A stretch of 64,000 nt of DNA, from contig NZ_NFJQ01000003.1 in the NCBI RefSeq assembly GCF_002159945.1, forward strand, positions 1 to 64,000, written 5' to 3'. Both the position numbers and the translations under genes were made by a program. Origin of the DNA: Cloacibacillus sp. An23. Lineage in GTDB: Bacteria > Synergistota > Synergistia > Synergistales > Synergistaceae. The notes beneath the pieces are model-generated. The model was not told the DNA's origin and ran no database searches. It was given only the letters and a program-made list of their open reading frames with translations. Below are positions 25,008 through 33,882 of the stretch, one piece after another (the stretch's first letter is position 1; each line of letters starts with the position of its first letter).

Positions 25008-26045
25008 TTAGAGTTTCTGGTCTCCGGCGGACCAGACGTGCTTTTCGCCCGAGGCCGCCGGGGTGTTCTGCGCCATTACGCCGGCGAGCTTGTGCGGCGT
25101 GTAGAGCTCTTCGAGATAGCGCGTCTCGTCAGCGTCGAGCGTCAGCTCCGCGGCGCGCGCCATCGCCTCTATCTGCTCTTTCTTCGTCGCGCCGGCGACG
25201 GGAGCGGCGACCTTGGTCAGAAGCCACGCGAGCGAAATTTCCGTCATCGACGCGCCGCGCTTGTCCGCGAGCTCCGCTACACGCTCGATTATACGCGCGT
25301 CCTGCGCCGCCGCCGCGTCGTACTTGAATTTAGCGTATTCGTCCTCGCGCAGCCGCTTCGTGCTCTCTCCCGGGCGGCGCGAGAGCCGTCCGCTCGCGAG
25401 CGGGCTGTAGGGCGTCATCGCGATGTTTTCCTCGGCGCAGAACGGGGCCATCTCGCGCTCCTCCTCGCGGAAAACGAGGTTGTAGTGGTTCTGTACGGAG
25501 ACGAACTGCGCGAAACCCTCGCGCTCCGCGAGCCCGTTGGCCTTCGCAAGCTGCCACGCGAAGCAGTTGGCTATGCCTATGCAGCGCGCCTTGCCCGCGC
25601 GCACCGCGTCGTTCAGCCCTTCCATAATTTCGGCCAGCGGCGTGCGGTAGTCCCACATGTGGTAGATGTACAGGTCCACGTGGTCCATGCCGAGGTTTTG
25701 CAGGCTCTTGTCGAGCGAGCGGCGGATATGCTCGCGCCCGGAGACGCCGGAGGCTATATCCTCGTCGGTACGCGGCAGGAACTTCGTCGCGACCACGACG
25801 TCCTCGCGCTTTGCGAAATCGCGCAGCGCGCGCCCGAGATACTGCTCGCTCGTGCCGCTCTGGTAGGCTATCGCGGTGTCGAAGAAATTCACGCCGAGGT
25901 CGAGCGCGCGGCGGATTACCTCGCGCGAATGTTCCTCGTCTATCGTCCAGCTGTGCTGCCCGCGCGAAGCGTCGCCGAAGCCCATGCAGCCGAGGCAGAT
26001 GCGCGATACGTTAAGGTCTGATTTTCCGAGTTTTATATATTTCAT
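25008..26045 (-). CDS. Aldo/keto reductase
   Basis: A 345-residue NADPH-dependent oxidoreductase. The catalytic tetrad can be placed: D in NFFDTAIAYQSG, Y in the same block, K in VVATKFLPR and H in DLYIYHMWDYR. The cofactor end has the AKR pattern VAGATKKEQIEAMARA. ATG at 26045 (MKYIKLGKSDL) was preferred to an upstream ATG because GAGGG lies 7 bases before it. It is the middle gene of a three-gene redox operon. Substrate unknown. Confidence 0.85.
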   Translation of the reverse strand: MKYIKLGKSDLNVSRICLGCMGFGDASRGQHSWTIDEEHSREVIRRALDLGVNFFDTAIAYQSGTSEQYLGRALRDFAKREDVVVATKFLPRTDEDIASGVSGREHIRRSLDKSLQNLGMDHVDLYIYHMWDYRTPLAEIMEGLNDAVRAGKARCIGIANCFAWQLAKANGLAEREGFAQFVSVQNHYNLVFREEEREMAPFCAEENIAMTPYSPLASGRLSRRPGESTKRLREDEYAKFKYDAAAAQDARIIERVAELADKRGASMTEISLAWLLTKVAAPVAGATKKEQIEAMARAAELTLDADETRYLEELYTPHKLAGVMAQNTPAASGEKHVWSAGDQKL

Positions 26046-26071
26046 CGATTTTCCCTCTGTCGAAGTAAATG

Positions 26072-26611
26072 TCATATAGATTTGCCGAGTTCGTAAGCGC
26101 GGCGCATGAAGGGCGAGCGCGAGGTCATTGAAACCGTGCCGCAGCCCGTCGCAAGAATCATGCCGCGGTCCTTGAAGCGCAGGTAGCGGCAGAGCTTTTT
26201 GTAATGCGCCGCTATTTCGTCCATCATGTCCGCGTTATCGTCCCACGCCGCCGTTATCAGCGCCGTGTGCAGCCCCTTCGCGGCGAGCGCGCCGTTGAAG
26301 GCGTAGAAGCGGTCTATCACCGCCTTGAGCTGCGCAGAAAAGCCGAAATAATAGAGCGGCGTGACGAAAACCGTCATATCGCTCGAAAGTATCAGCCTCC
26401 GCAGCTCCGTCATGCCGTCGTCCAGCGCGCACGGCCCGCTCATGCCGCAGTAATTGCAGCCCGCGCACGGCGAGATTCCCGCGTGGCCCGCGTCGAATAC
26501 GCCGGTTTTATGCCCCTTCTCCCGCGCGCCGTCCGCGAACCGCTCCGCGAGCAGATTCGACGAACTTTCGCCGCGCGCGTGCGGGCTGCTCTCTATTATT
26601 AAAATATCCAA
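26072..26611 (-). CDS. Flavodoxin-like NAD(P)H-dependent FMN reductase family protein
   Basis: A 179-residue protein. The N-terminus ILIIESSPHARGESSSNLLA is the FMN phosphate-binding loop, and FVTPLYYFGFSAQLKAVIDRFYAF is the second flavin contact. A cysteine set CAGCNYCGMSGPC lies between, as in iron-sulfur flavoprotein relatives, though spacing is not the full ISF pattern. It is first in the operon with the aldo/keto reductase and CMD genes, so all three probably reduce the same class of small molecule. Confidence 0.82.
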   Translation of the reverse strand: MDILIIESSPHARGESSSNLLAERFADGAREKGHKTGVFDAGHAGISPCAGCNYCGMSGPCALDDGMTELRRLILSSDMTVFVTPLYYFGFSAQLKAVIDRFYAFNGALAAKGLHTALITAAWDDNADMMDEIAAHYKKLCRYLRFKDRGMILATGCGTVSMTSRSPFMRRAYELGKSI

Positions 26612-26815
26612 CCATCCCGCCTCCCGTGTCGGTTCCCTCTATTCAGGCGGTTTTCGCGCCGGCCCGCGCGTATCTGCCGTATCGCGCTTTCTCGCCGCCT
26701 TTTACTTTCTTCCGCGGATATTATCGTCCGCCGCAAATCGCGCGGCAAATACTTTCGGTTTATGATTTCACGATGCTTTAAGGGCATAGAGCCGGCGGCG
26801 CGAAGGCACAAAAAG

Positions 26816-26842
26816 CGCGCGCCGGAGCGTATCCGGCGCGCG
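26816..26842 (-). terminator. Terminator of the antiporter gene
   Basis: An 11-bp perfect stem (26816-26826 with 26832-26842), followed on the minus strand by CTTTTTGTG. Confidence 0.8.
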
Positions 26843-26872
26843 TCTCTGCGTTTGATGTGGTTTCTGCGGGCT

Positions 26873-28183
26873 TTAGTATATCAGCAGCGCGCCTATCATC
26901 GCGGCTACGAATATCGGGATGTTGTAGTGCAGGAAGGTCGGAACGCAAGTATCCCAGATATGGCTGTGCTGTCCGTCGGCGTTGAGGCCCGAGGTCGGCC
27001 CGAGCGTCGAGTCAGACGCTGGAGAGCCCGCGTCGCCGAGCGCCGCAGCCGCGGCGATGAGGCAGACCGTCGCGCCGGCGGAGAAGCCGAGCTGCGCCGA
27101 GAGCGGGCAGTAAATAGCGGCTATTACTGGAATGGTGCCGAAAGAGGTGCCTATCCCGAGCGTCACGAGAAGGCCGACCGTCAGCATGAAGAACGCGCCC
27201 CAGAAGCGGCTGCCGCCGACGAGGCCGACGACGCTGGAGACGAGCGCGTCCACCGAGCGCGTTTCGCGCAGCACGTTGCCGTAGCCGGCGGCTATCAGCA
27301 TGACGAAGGCGATGAGCCCCATGATCCGCAGACCGTCCATAAACGCGCCGTCCACGTCCTTCCATTTAAGAGTCCTCGTGGCGATCATGACGGATAGCGC
27401 CGCCAGCGCTCCTAGCGGCAGCGAGGCGGAGGCGAGCTGCACGCCGAAGGCGGCGAGGACGGCGATGAAGGCGAGCGCGTGCTTCGTCTCAAACTTTTCC
27501 TCGCAGGATTCGTCATGAGAGGCGCCCATCACGGGAAGATTTTCATAGGAGCGCGGCTTCGCGTAGCTCAGGTGCAGCGCGGCCAGCAGCCCGGCCGCCA
27601 TGCCGAGGCCGATTATCCACGTAAAGCGGAAGACGGAGCAGGCCGCGACCTCCATGCCGTTGCGCCCCATCTCGCTCGAGATTATGCCCTGAAATATGAG
27701 GCCGAAGCCGACGGGCAGAGTGATGTACGGCGCTTTGAGGCCGAAGGTCAGCGCGCATGCTGCCGCGCGGCGGTCTATCCGAAGCTCGTTGAAGAGCGGA
27801 AGGAGCGGCGGTATCAGTATCGGGATGAACGCGATGTGGACCGGTATGAGGTTCTGGGACATGCAGGATATCGCCGTAATAAGATAGAGCAGCACGAACC
27901 TGCGCCCCTTCACCAGCCGCGAGATTTTTTTACAGGCGATGTCGGCGAGTCCGGTGCGCCCTATCGCGGCGGCGAAGGTTCCGAGCAGAAAATAGGAGAG
28001 CGCCGTCTCCGAGTTGCCGCCCATGCCGGCGATGAGCGTGGACATAGTGTCGTTGATTCCCATTCCCGCGCTTAGCCCGGCGGTCAGCGCGGCGGCGAGC
28101 AGAGCGAGCACGATGCTCAGGTTGCAAAGACACAGAACCGACATCACCACGACGGAAATAACGACAGGATTAGTCAGAACCAT
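26873..28183 (-). CDS. Na+/H+ antiporter family (NhaC-like) membrane protein
   Basis: A 436-residue, roughly 12-helix membrane protein. The family features are an early AGMGGNSETALSYFLLG segment, SCMSQNLIPVHIAFIPILIPP, and the C-terminal GTSFGTIPVIAAIY with ALGDAGSPASDSTLGPTSGLN. Related proteins are annotated as Na+/H+ antiporters or as transporters of small organic acids or amino acids; the substrate is not certain. It is monocistronic with an AT-rich upstream region. Confidence 0.75.
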   Translation of the reverse strand: MVLTNPVVISVVVMSVLCLCNLSIVLALLAAALTAGLSAGMGINDTMSTLIAGMGGNSETALSYFLLGTFAAAIGRTGLADIACKKISRLVKGRRFVLLYLITAISCMSQNLIPVHIAFIPILIPPLLPLFNELRIDRRAAACALTFGLKAPYITLPVGFGLIFQGIISSEMGRNGMEVAACSVFRFTWIIGLGMAAGLLAALHLSYAKPRSYENLPVMGASHDESCEEKFETKHALAFIAVLAAFGVQLASASLPLGALAALSVMIATRTLKWKDVDGAFMDGLRIMGLIAFVMLIAAGYGNVLRETRSVDALVSSVVGLVGGSRFWGAFFMLTVGLLVTLGIGTSFGTIPVIAAIYCPLSAQLGFSAGATVCLIAAAAALGDAGSPASDSTLGPTSGLNADGQHSHIWDTCVPTFLHYNIPIFVAAMIGALLIY

Positions 28184-28645
28184 TACGTATGACCCCCTAA
28201 CGGATATTTATTATTTATATTGAAGCAGTATGGATAATATAGCACTGTTTTATGAAAAGCATATAAAAAACACATAAATGCTCTTTTTATGATTTTTTTG
28301 TTTTCATAAGGTCGTCGTATATAAATATTTTGAGCGTAAACGGTTATATTTTTAAGATGTATATATTTTGTTTAAATCTGCGAAACGGTGCGGTAAGATA
28401 TAAAATGTTCCGCACCGGGCGTCCGGCCGCCTGCGCCGTATAGACGCAATGCACGGTATCGCGCTTCGCTTTGTCCGGCCCCGGCGGATTAAAATCACGT
28501 TGAATTTTGGAAAGTACGGTATGCAGCGGCGCATTAGGCTGCGGACGGCGAAGCGTGCCGCTTTTCTGCTGCAGCCGTACGGCCCGCGGCGCCGGCTCAC
28601 ATGGCAGATTGCGCCCGGAGGCTGCGCGTTTTACGCCGGCAAAAA
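28184..28645. other. Intergenic region, AT-rich then GC-rich, no gene seen
   Basis: 28200-28380 is strongly AT-rich and probably carries the antiporter promoter on the minus strand (several TATAAT-like boxes). 28380-28645 is GC-rich and shows no frame with convincing codon use. Confidence 0.4.
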
Positions 28646-28670
28646 ACGGGAGAGGCTGCGCCTCTCCCGT
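28646..28670 (-). terminator. Terminator of the hydrogenase operon
   Basis: ACGGGAGAGG (28646-28655), a CTGCG loop and CCTCTCCCGT (28661-28670), followed on the minus strand by TTTTTT. Confidence 0.85.
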
Positions 28671-28702
28671 CCGTTTTGCGTAGTTTTCCGCTTCGCGCGG
28701 AT

Positions 28703-30448
28703 TTAGAACTCTCTCGGCTGGGCTTTGTAGTGCGTGTGGAGAAGGTGGTGCGCCTTCTCTCCGAGCGGCTTGCCGAGCCAGTTTTCGTAGAGCGCGATGA
28801 TGTCGGGGTTCTTGTGCGACTGCCGCAGCGTCTTGAGCTCGTCTACGCTGTAGAGGGCCGCCGTGCGCGCCGCGCGGATTTCCGCGTTGACGGGCTGCGG
28901 CTGGCCGCCGCCTCCGATGCATCCGCCGGGGCAGGCCATGACTTCGATGAAGTGGTAATCCGCTTCGCCGGCGCGTACTTTGTCCATAAGTATCTTGGCG
29001 TTTTTGAGCGTGTGGGCGACGGCTATCTTGACCGTCACGGTTTTGCCGCCGACGGGCACGTCGAGCGAGGCTTCTTTGATGCCTTCCATGCCGCGCACGG
29101 GCTGGAAGATTATGCCGGGGATGTCGTCGCCGTCGTTGAGTACGGCGTAGACGGTGCGCAGAGCCGCTTCCATGACGCCGCCCGTGACTCCGAATATCGC
29201 GCCGGCTCCCGTCGAGGTGCCGAGCGGGCTGTCGTAGTCTTCTTCTGGCAGGTTCTTGAAGTCGATTCCCGCGTTTTTGATCATGCGCGCAAGCTCGCGA
29301 GTCGTGAGCACTGTGTCGACGTCGGGTATGCCCGGGTTGCTCTGGAGCTGCGGGCGGACGCATTCGGCCTTTTTCGCGGTGCAAGGCATGATGGATACGC
29401 TGTAGATGTCCTCGACCGGGATGTTCTGCGTCTCGGGCCAGTAGGTTTTGGCGAGCGCGCCGAACATTCCCTGCGGCGACTTCGCGGTGGAGAGGTGCGG
29501 CAGGAGGTCTGGGTATTTGATTTCGATGAAGTTGATCCAGCCCGGCGAGCAGGAGGTTATCATCGGCAGGACGCCGCCGTTCGTCACGCGGTCGAGGAAT
29601 TCGTGTCCCTCTTCCATTATCGTGAGGTCGGCTGAGAAGTCCGTGTCGAATACCTTGTCGAAGCCGAGGCGGCGCAGAGCCGCGACCATCTTGCCTGTGA
29701 CGACCTCGCCCGCGGGCAGGCCGAGGGCTTCGCCGAGCGCGACGCGCACGGCGGGGGCGGTCTGGACTATCGTGTATTTCTTCGGGTCGGCGAGGGCCGC
29801 GAAGACTTTTTCCGTGTCGTCGCGCTCGCATATCGCGGCGGTCGGGCATACCGCGGCGCACTGTCCGCAGTAGGTGCAGGCGACCTGGTCGAGGCCGAGG
29901 TTGAATGCCGGGCCGACGATGGTCTTAAATCCGCGGTTGATGTATCCGTAGACGTCGAGCCCCTGGCGTTCGTGGCAGGCTCTTATGCAGCGCCCGCAGA
30001 GTATGCACTTGTTGGGGTCGCGCACGAGGCTAGGGTTGTTTTCGTCCTTCTGGGACGAGCGCTTTTCGCCGGTGTAGGGCACTTCGCGCACTCCGAGGTC
30101 CGCCGCGGTCTGCTGAAGCTCGCAGTCCTGGTTCTTCTGGCAGAAGAGGCAGTCCTGCGGATGGTTCGCGAGCAGCAGCTCGACGACCGCCTTGCGCGTC
30201 TCGCGCACCTTGGGCGTGTTGGTGTGTACGACCATGCCGTCGGCGACGGGATAGACGCAGGCCGCGCCGAGGCCGCGCCCGCCGACTATCTCGACGACGC
30301 AAACGCGGCACGCGCCCTCTTTGGCGAGCTCGGGATGATAGCAGAGCTGAGGGATGCGTATTCCGGCTTTGGCAGCGGCCTCGATTACGGTGAAATCCGA
30401 TGGCACTTCTACTGTTTTGCCGTCTATTGTAACCTTAACGAGTTCCAT
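28703..30448 (-). CDS. hydA: [FeFe]-hydrogenase catalytic subunit
   Basis: A 581-residue subunit. In order: an N-terminal [2Fe-2S] domain (LCYHPELAKEGACRVCVVE), the His/Cys [4Fe-4S] site (HPQDCLFCQKNQDC), two [4Fe-4S] motifs (CILCGRCIRACHE and CTYCGQCAAVCPT), and the H-cluster domain with TSCSPGWINF, MPCTAKKAECVRP and EVMACPGGCIGGGGQP. It makes or consumes H2 in the cytoplasm. It is encoded last in an operon with NuoE-like and NuoF-like subunits, the arrangement of trimeric electron-bifurcating enzymes that couple NADH and ferredoxin oxidation; bifurcation is inferred. Confidence 0.95.
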   Translation of the reverse strand: MELVKVTIDGKTVEVPSDFTVIEAAAKAGIRIPQLCYHPELAKEGACRVCVVEIVGGRGLGAACVYPVADGMVVHTNTPKVRETRKAVVELLLANHPQDCLFCQKNQDCELQQTAADLGVREVPYTGEKRSSQKDENNPSLVRDPNKCILCGRCIRACHERQGLDVYGYINRGFKTIVGPAFNLGLDQVACTYCGQCAAVCPTAAICERDDTEKVFAALADPKKYTIVQTAPAVRVALGEALGLPAGEVVTGKMVAALRRLGFDKVFDTDFSADLTIMEEGHEFLDRVTNGGVLPMITSCSPGWINFIEIKYPDLLPHLSTAKSPQGMFGALAKTYWPETQNIPVEDIYSVSIMPCTAKKAECVRPQLQSNPGIPDVDTVLTTRELARMIKNAGIDFKNLPEEDYDSPLGTSTGAGAIFGVTGGVMEAALRTVYAVLNDGDDIPGIIFQPVRGMEGIKEASLDVPVGGKTVTVKIAVAHTLKNAKILMDKVRAGEADYHFIEVMACPGGCIGGGGQPQPVNAEIRAARTAALYSVDELKTLRQSHKNPDIIALYENWLGKPLGEKAHHLLHTHYKAQPREF

Positions 30449-30479
30449 GTGTGTTTTACTCCCCTTCCGTTAGCCGAAA

Positions 30480-32270
30480 TTAGCCGCGCACGATCGCCTT
30501 GAACGGGCACTTCGTGATGCACGCGCCGCACTTGATGCACTTCGCCTGGTCGATGACGAATTTCTTCTTCGGTTCGCCGCTGATGGCGTCGACCGGGCAG
30601 TTCTTCGCGCAGAGGCTGCATCCCTTGCAGGCGTCCGTTATCCTGTAGCTCAGCAGGTGGTGGCACTGGCCCGCGGGGCATCTCTTTTCCTTGATGTGCG
30701 CCTCGTATTCGTCGCGGAAGTAGCGCAGCGTGGAAAGTATCGGGTTCGGCGCGGTCTGTCCGAGCGCGCAGAGGGCTCCGGCCTTGATGGAGGCGGCGAG
30801 CTTTTCAAGCTTTTCGATGTCGCCTTCCTCGCCTTTGCCGTTCGTTATTTTTTCGAGGATTTCGAGCATGCGCTTCGTACCCTCGCGGCACGGCGTGCAT
30901 TTACCGCAGGATTCCGACTGTGTGAAGTTGAGGAAGAATTTCGCGACGTCAACCATGCAGGTGTCCTCGTCCATGACGACGAGTCCGCCCGAGCCCATCA
31001 TGGCTCCGGCCGCGATGAGCGAGTCGTAGTCTATCGGGGTGTCGAGGAGCTGCTCCGGCATACATCCGCCGGAGGGGCCGCCTATCTGCACGGCCTTGAA
31101 CTTCTTGCCGCCGATGATGCCTCCGCCGATGTCGAAGATTATCTCGCGCATCGTGATGCCCATCGGGACTTCGGCGAGGCCCGTGTTGTTTATCTTGCCG
31201 GTGAGCGCGAAGACCTTCGTGCCCTTGGATTTCTCAGTCCCGAGCTTCGCGTATTCTTCCGCTCCGACGCGGAAGATGTAGGGGACGTTGGCGAAGGTCT
31301 CGACGTTGTTGATGTTCGACGGTTTGCCCCAGAGACCCTTGACCGCCGGGAAAGGAGGACGCGGGCGCGGCATTCCGCGGCGTCCTTCGATAGAGGCCAT
31401 GAGCGCCGTTTCTTCGCCGCAGACGAAGGCTCCGGCGCCTTCCTTGATGTGGATGTGGCAGCTGAAGTTCGAGCCGAGTATGTTCTCTCCGAGCAGTCCG
31501 GCCTCCTCGGCCTGGGCGATGGCCGTCTTCAGGCGCTTTATCGCGAGCGGGTATTCGGCACGGCAGTAGATGTAGCCTTCGTCGGCCCCTATCGCGTATG
31601 CTCCGATGAGCATTCCTTCGAGTATCGCGTGCGGGTCGCCTTCAAGCAGCGAGCGGTCCATGAACGCGCCCGGGTCGCCTTCGTCGGCGTTGCAGATGAT
31701 GTATTTTTTCGGGCCGGGCGATTTCTGGCAGAAGCCCCACTTGAGCCCGGTCGGGAATCCGCCGCCGCCGCGTCCGCGCAGGCCGGTCTTTTTCATTTCT
31801 TCGACGACCTGCTCCGGCGTCATGGTCAGAAGAACCTTCGCGAGCCCTTCGTAGCCGTCCGCGCCTATGTATTCCTCAAGCGAATCTGGGTTGATGTGTC
31901 CGCAGTTCTTGAGGACGAGGCGGTGCTGCTTTTTATAGAAATCTATGTCTGCGTAATCGGGGACGCGCTGCGCCGTGAGCGGCTCTTTGAATAGCAGGCG
32001 GTTGACGATGCGTCCCTTGATAAGATGTTCTTCGACTATTTCCGGCACGTCCTCTTCGTGGACGTGAGTGTAGAAAGTCCCTTCCGGGTAGATGATGACG
32101 AGCGGCCCCTGCTCGCAGAAGCCCTGGCAGCCGGTCTCGACTATCTTTACTTCCTTCTCGAGCCCGGACTTTTTAAGTTCTTCGTCGAGCTTGGCGATGA
32201 CCTTCCTTGAGCCGGAGGCTACGCAGCCCGTTCCGGTGCATACCAGTACGTGCGCCCTTACGAGAGCCAT
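30480..32270 (-). CDS. hydB: Hydrogenase NADH-binding subunit (NuoF-like)
   Basis: A 596-residue subunit. The N-terminal thioredoxin-like [2Fe-2S] domain shows CTGTGCVASGSRKV and TGCQGFCEQGP. The FMN/NADH core has GRGGGGFPTGLKWGF and YIICNADEGDPGAFMDR. ESCGKCTPCREGTKR binds a [4Fe-4S], and the C-terminus has two ferredoxin motifs (CKGCSLCAKNCPVDA and CIKCGACITKCPFKA). This is the full HydB layout of bifurcating hydrogenases. It precedes hydA by 31 bases. Confidence 0.95.
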   Translation of the reverse strand: MALVRAHVLVCTGTGCVASGSRKVIAKLDEELKKSGLEKEVKIVETGCQGFCEQGPLVIIYPEGTFYTHVHEEDVPEIVEEHLIKGRIVNRLLFKEPLTAQRVPDYADIDFYKKQHRLVLKNCGHINPDSLEEYIGADGYEGLAKVLLTMTPEQVVEEMKKTGLRGRGGGGFPTGLKWGFCQKSPGPKKYIICNADEGDPGAFMDRSLLEGDPHAILEGMLIGAYAIGADEGYIYCRAEYPLAIKRLKTAIAQAEEAGLLGENILGSNFSCHIHIKEGAGAFVCGEETALMASIEGRRGMPRPRPPFPAVKGLWGKPSNINNVETFANVPYIFRVGAEEYAKLGTEKSKGTKVFALTGKINNTGLAEVPMGITMREIIFDIGGGIIGGKKFKAVQIGGPSGGCMPEQLLDTPIDYDSLIAAGAMMGSGGLVVMDEDTCMVDVAKFFLNFTQSESCGKCTPCREGTKRMLEILEKITNGKGEEGDIEKLEKLAASIKAGALCALGQTAPNPILSTLRYFRDEYEAHIKEKRCPAGQCHHLLSYRITDACKGCSLCAKNCPVDAISGEPKKKFVIDQAKCIKCGACITKCPFKAIVRG

Positions 32271-32294
32271 TATAAGTCTCCTCCCTTCGGCCTG

Positions 32295-32675
32295 TTACGC
32301 CTGCTTGTTCGGGATCTTGGCGACGACAAGATCCTCGACGACCACGCCGTTGATGAGATGGTCGGCGATTATGCGCGGAACGTCCGTCGGCTTGACCGGG
32401 CCGTAGGTGACCCTGTCTTCGCCGGGGCGCACCACGTCGAGGAGCGGCTCCTTCTGGCACATGCCTATGCAGCCCGTCTGGAGGACGGCGACGTCGTGAA
32501 TGTTGCGCTTCGCGAGCTCTTCGAGGACCGCCTTCATCACCTCGCGCGCTCCGGCCGCGATGCCGCACGTGCCCATGCCTATGATTATCTGCTTTTCGTT
32601 GAGTTTTCTGGCCTCGGTGTGCTCCTTGGCCTGCGCCTTTATCCTGCGGAGATCTTCAAGACTCTTGATTGCCAT
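32295..32675 (-). CDS. Thioredoxin-like [2Fe-2S] ferredoxin of the hydrogenase operon
   Basis: A 126-residue protein whose four-cysteine pattern (GMGTCGIAAGAREV and LQTGCIGMCQKEPLLDV) repeats the N-terminal domain of HydB. It is encoded between the NuoE-like and NuoF-like genes. Similar small ferredoxins appear in hydrogenase and NADP-reducing operons (HndB type). ATG at 32675 was chosen because AGGAACTGA lies upstream and the conserved region starts there. It probably adds an electron-carrier subunit to the complex. Confidence 0.88.
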   Translation of the reverse strand: MAIKSLEDLRRIKAQAKEHTEARKLNEKQIIIGMGTCGIAAGAREVMKAVLEELAKRNIHDVAVLQTGCIGMCQKEPLLDVVRPGEDRVTYGPVKPTDVPRIIADHLINGVVVEDLVVAKIPNKQA

Positions 32676-32695
32676 GTTCAGTTCCTCCCGTCGGC

Positions 32696-33178
32696 CTACG
32701 CGTACTTGTCGAGGATCGGCCCGACCGATTCCGGCGTGAGCCTTCCGTGAGTGTCGTCGTTGATCATGAAAACCGGAGCCAGTCCGCACGCGCCTATGCA
32801 TGCGACCGTCTCAAGCGTGAACTTGAGATCCGGGGTAGTGGTCTGCCCTTCCTTAAGGCCGAGCTTGTCCTGCACTGCCTTGAGGACCGCCTTCGCCCCG
32901 CGCACGTGGCAAGCGGTGCCCTGGCACGACCGGATGATGTTTCTTCCGCGCGGCTCGAGATGGAACTGTGCATAAAAAGTTACAACGCCGTAAATCTGGC
33001 TGATCGGCACGTCAAGCTTGTTGCTGATTTCAATCAGCACGTCCTTCGGCAGATAGCCGAAAATTTCCTGCGCCTGCTGAAGCACAGGAATGACGCTTCC
33101 CTGAGTGCCGCGGTATTTGTCGAGGAGCGCACTAAGCCGCTCCCACTGCTCCGACGCTTTCTCCACCATAAAACGCAC
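32696..33178 (-). CDS. hydC: Hydrogenase NuoE-like [2Fe-2S] subunit
   Basis: A 160-residue thioredoxin-fold subunit with the four ligands in IRSCQGTACHVRGA and CIGACGLAPVFMIND. The helical N-terminus includes LQQAQEIFGYLPKDVLIEIS and IYGVVTFYAQFHLEPRG, as in NuoE. It is first gene of the four-gene hyd operon, with an AGGGTGCG-type RBS. It pairs with HydB in electron transfer. Confidence 0.93.
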   Translation of the reverse strand: MRFMVEKASEQWERLSALLDKYRGTQGSVIPVLQQAQEIFGYLPKDVLIEISNKLDVPISQIYGVVTFYAQFHLEPRGRNIIRSCQGTACHVRGAKAVLKAVQDKLGLKEGQTTTPDLKFTLETVACIGACGLAPVFMINDDTHGRLTPESVGPILDKYA

Positions 33179-33221
33179 CCTCCTTGTCGTTTTCCGCGGG
33201 CCCTCCCGCCCGAAGAAAAAA

Positions 33222-33242
33222 TGTAACCCCTCAGCGGTTACA
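33222..33242. promoter_or_regulatory. Perfect palindrome upstream of hyd operon
   Basis: TGTAACC-CCTCAGC-GGTTACA, a 7-7-7 inverted repeat, lies 44 bases before the hydC start. It could be an operator for a redox or metabolite regulator, or an RNA hairpin in the leader. Confidence 0.5.
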
Positions 33243-33349
33243 GTTATGACTTTTCATTGCCGTCCGGCGCGGCCTTTCCTACGGGACGTACCGCCCGGCT
33301 GAAAGCGCCGCGTTCGCGGCACTTGAGAAAAAGTACACAAAGCAAAATT

Positions 33350-33379
33350 ATTATATATCTTGATATAGAGTTGCCGCAA
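33350..33379 (-). promoter_or_regulatory. Candidate promoter of the hyd operon
   Basis: On the minus strand TTGCGG (33379-33374), an 18-base spacer and TATAAT (33355-33350). Transcription would begin near 33343, giving a leader of about 165 bases that contains the palindrome. Confidence 0.5.
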
Positions 33380-33839
33380 CAATTTTTTTGTTCGGCGCGA
33401 GCGTAAAAACCGGTTTTGTTCATTTTTGTTTTTAGATATGGAACAAAGCGCGAAAGAAAAATAAAACGCGCGCGCCGAAAATTCCCAAAACCGAGCGAAA
33501 AAGAGAAATTTTCGAAATTTCCGAAAGACGGGCGAAAACAGGGGGTGGACGCGCCTGCCGCGAGCCGGACCGCGTGCCCGGCGGGTTTGCGTTTGCGCGC
33601 AGCGGGCCGGATGCGTTTTCAGTGAAGCCGGGACGGCGCGGCGGCCCGCGCCGCGAGCACGCCGTGCGGTGGAAACGCGCCGCTTGCGGGAAACACTTCT
33701 GCGTGCCGCAAGCGGCCGGGGCGAGGCGTGCGTTTATGAAGAAGCGCGGGAAAATCCGCGTCGTATGTTTTTTACGCTGTCCCTCACGTGGAGCGAAAAC
33801 TGCGGCGGCGCGGCCGCGTAACGCGCGCATACGAAAAAA

Positions 33840-33859
33840 GGCCGCGCAAGCGCGCGGCC
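33840..33859 (-). terminator. Terminator of the purine salvage pair
   Basis: GGCCGCGC, an AAGC loop and GCGCGGCC, followed on the minus strand by TTTTTT. Confidence 0.8.
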
Positions 33860-33882
33860 CCGTGCGTTCTGTGAAAGCTCCG

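Larger units (their letters stand above)
33179..33882. other. Hydrogenase operon leader and gene-free stretch
   Basis: The first 200 bases are the hyd promoter and leader region. 33420-33830 shows no convincing gene; it contains a purine-rich tract with GAAATTTTCGAAATTTC (about 33505-33523) and then GC-rich palindromic sequence. No known RNA was recognised. Confidence 0.4.

Noticed and set aside
33432-33830. 132-codon frame upstream of the purine PRTase region
   Set aside because: Rich in R, P, A and F with no domain. It looks like non-coding GC-rich DNA read by chance.
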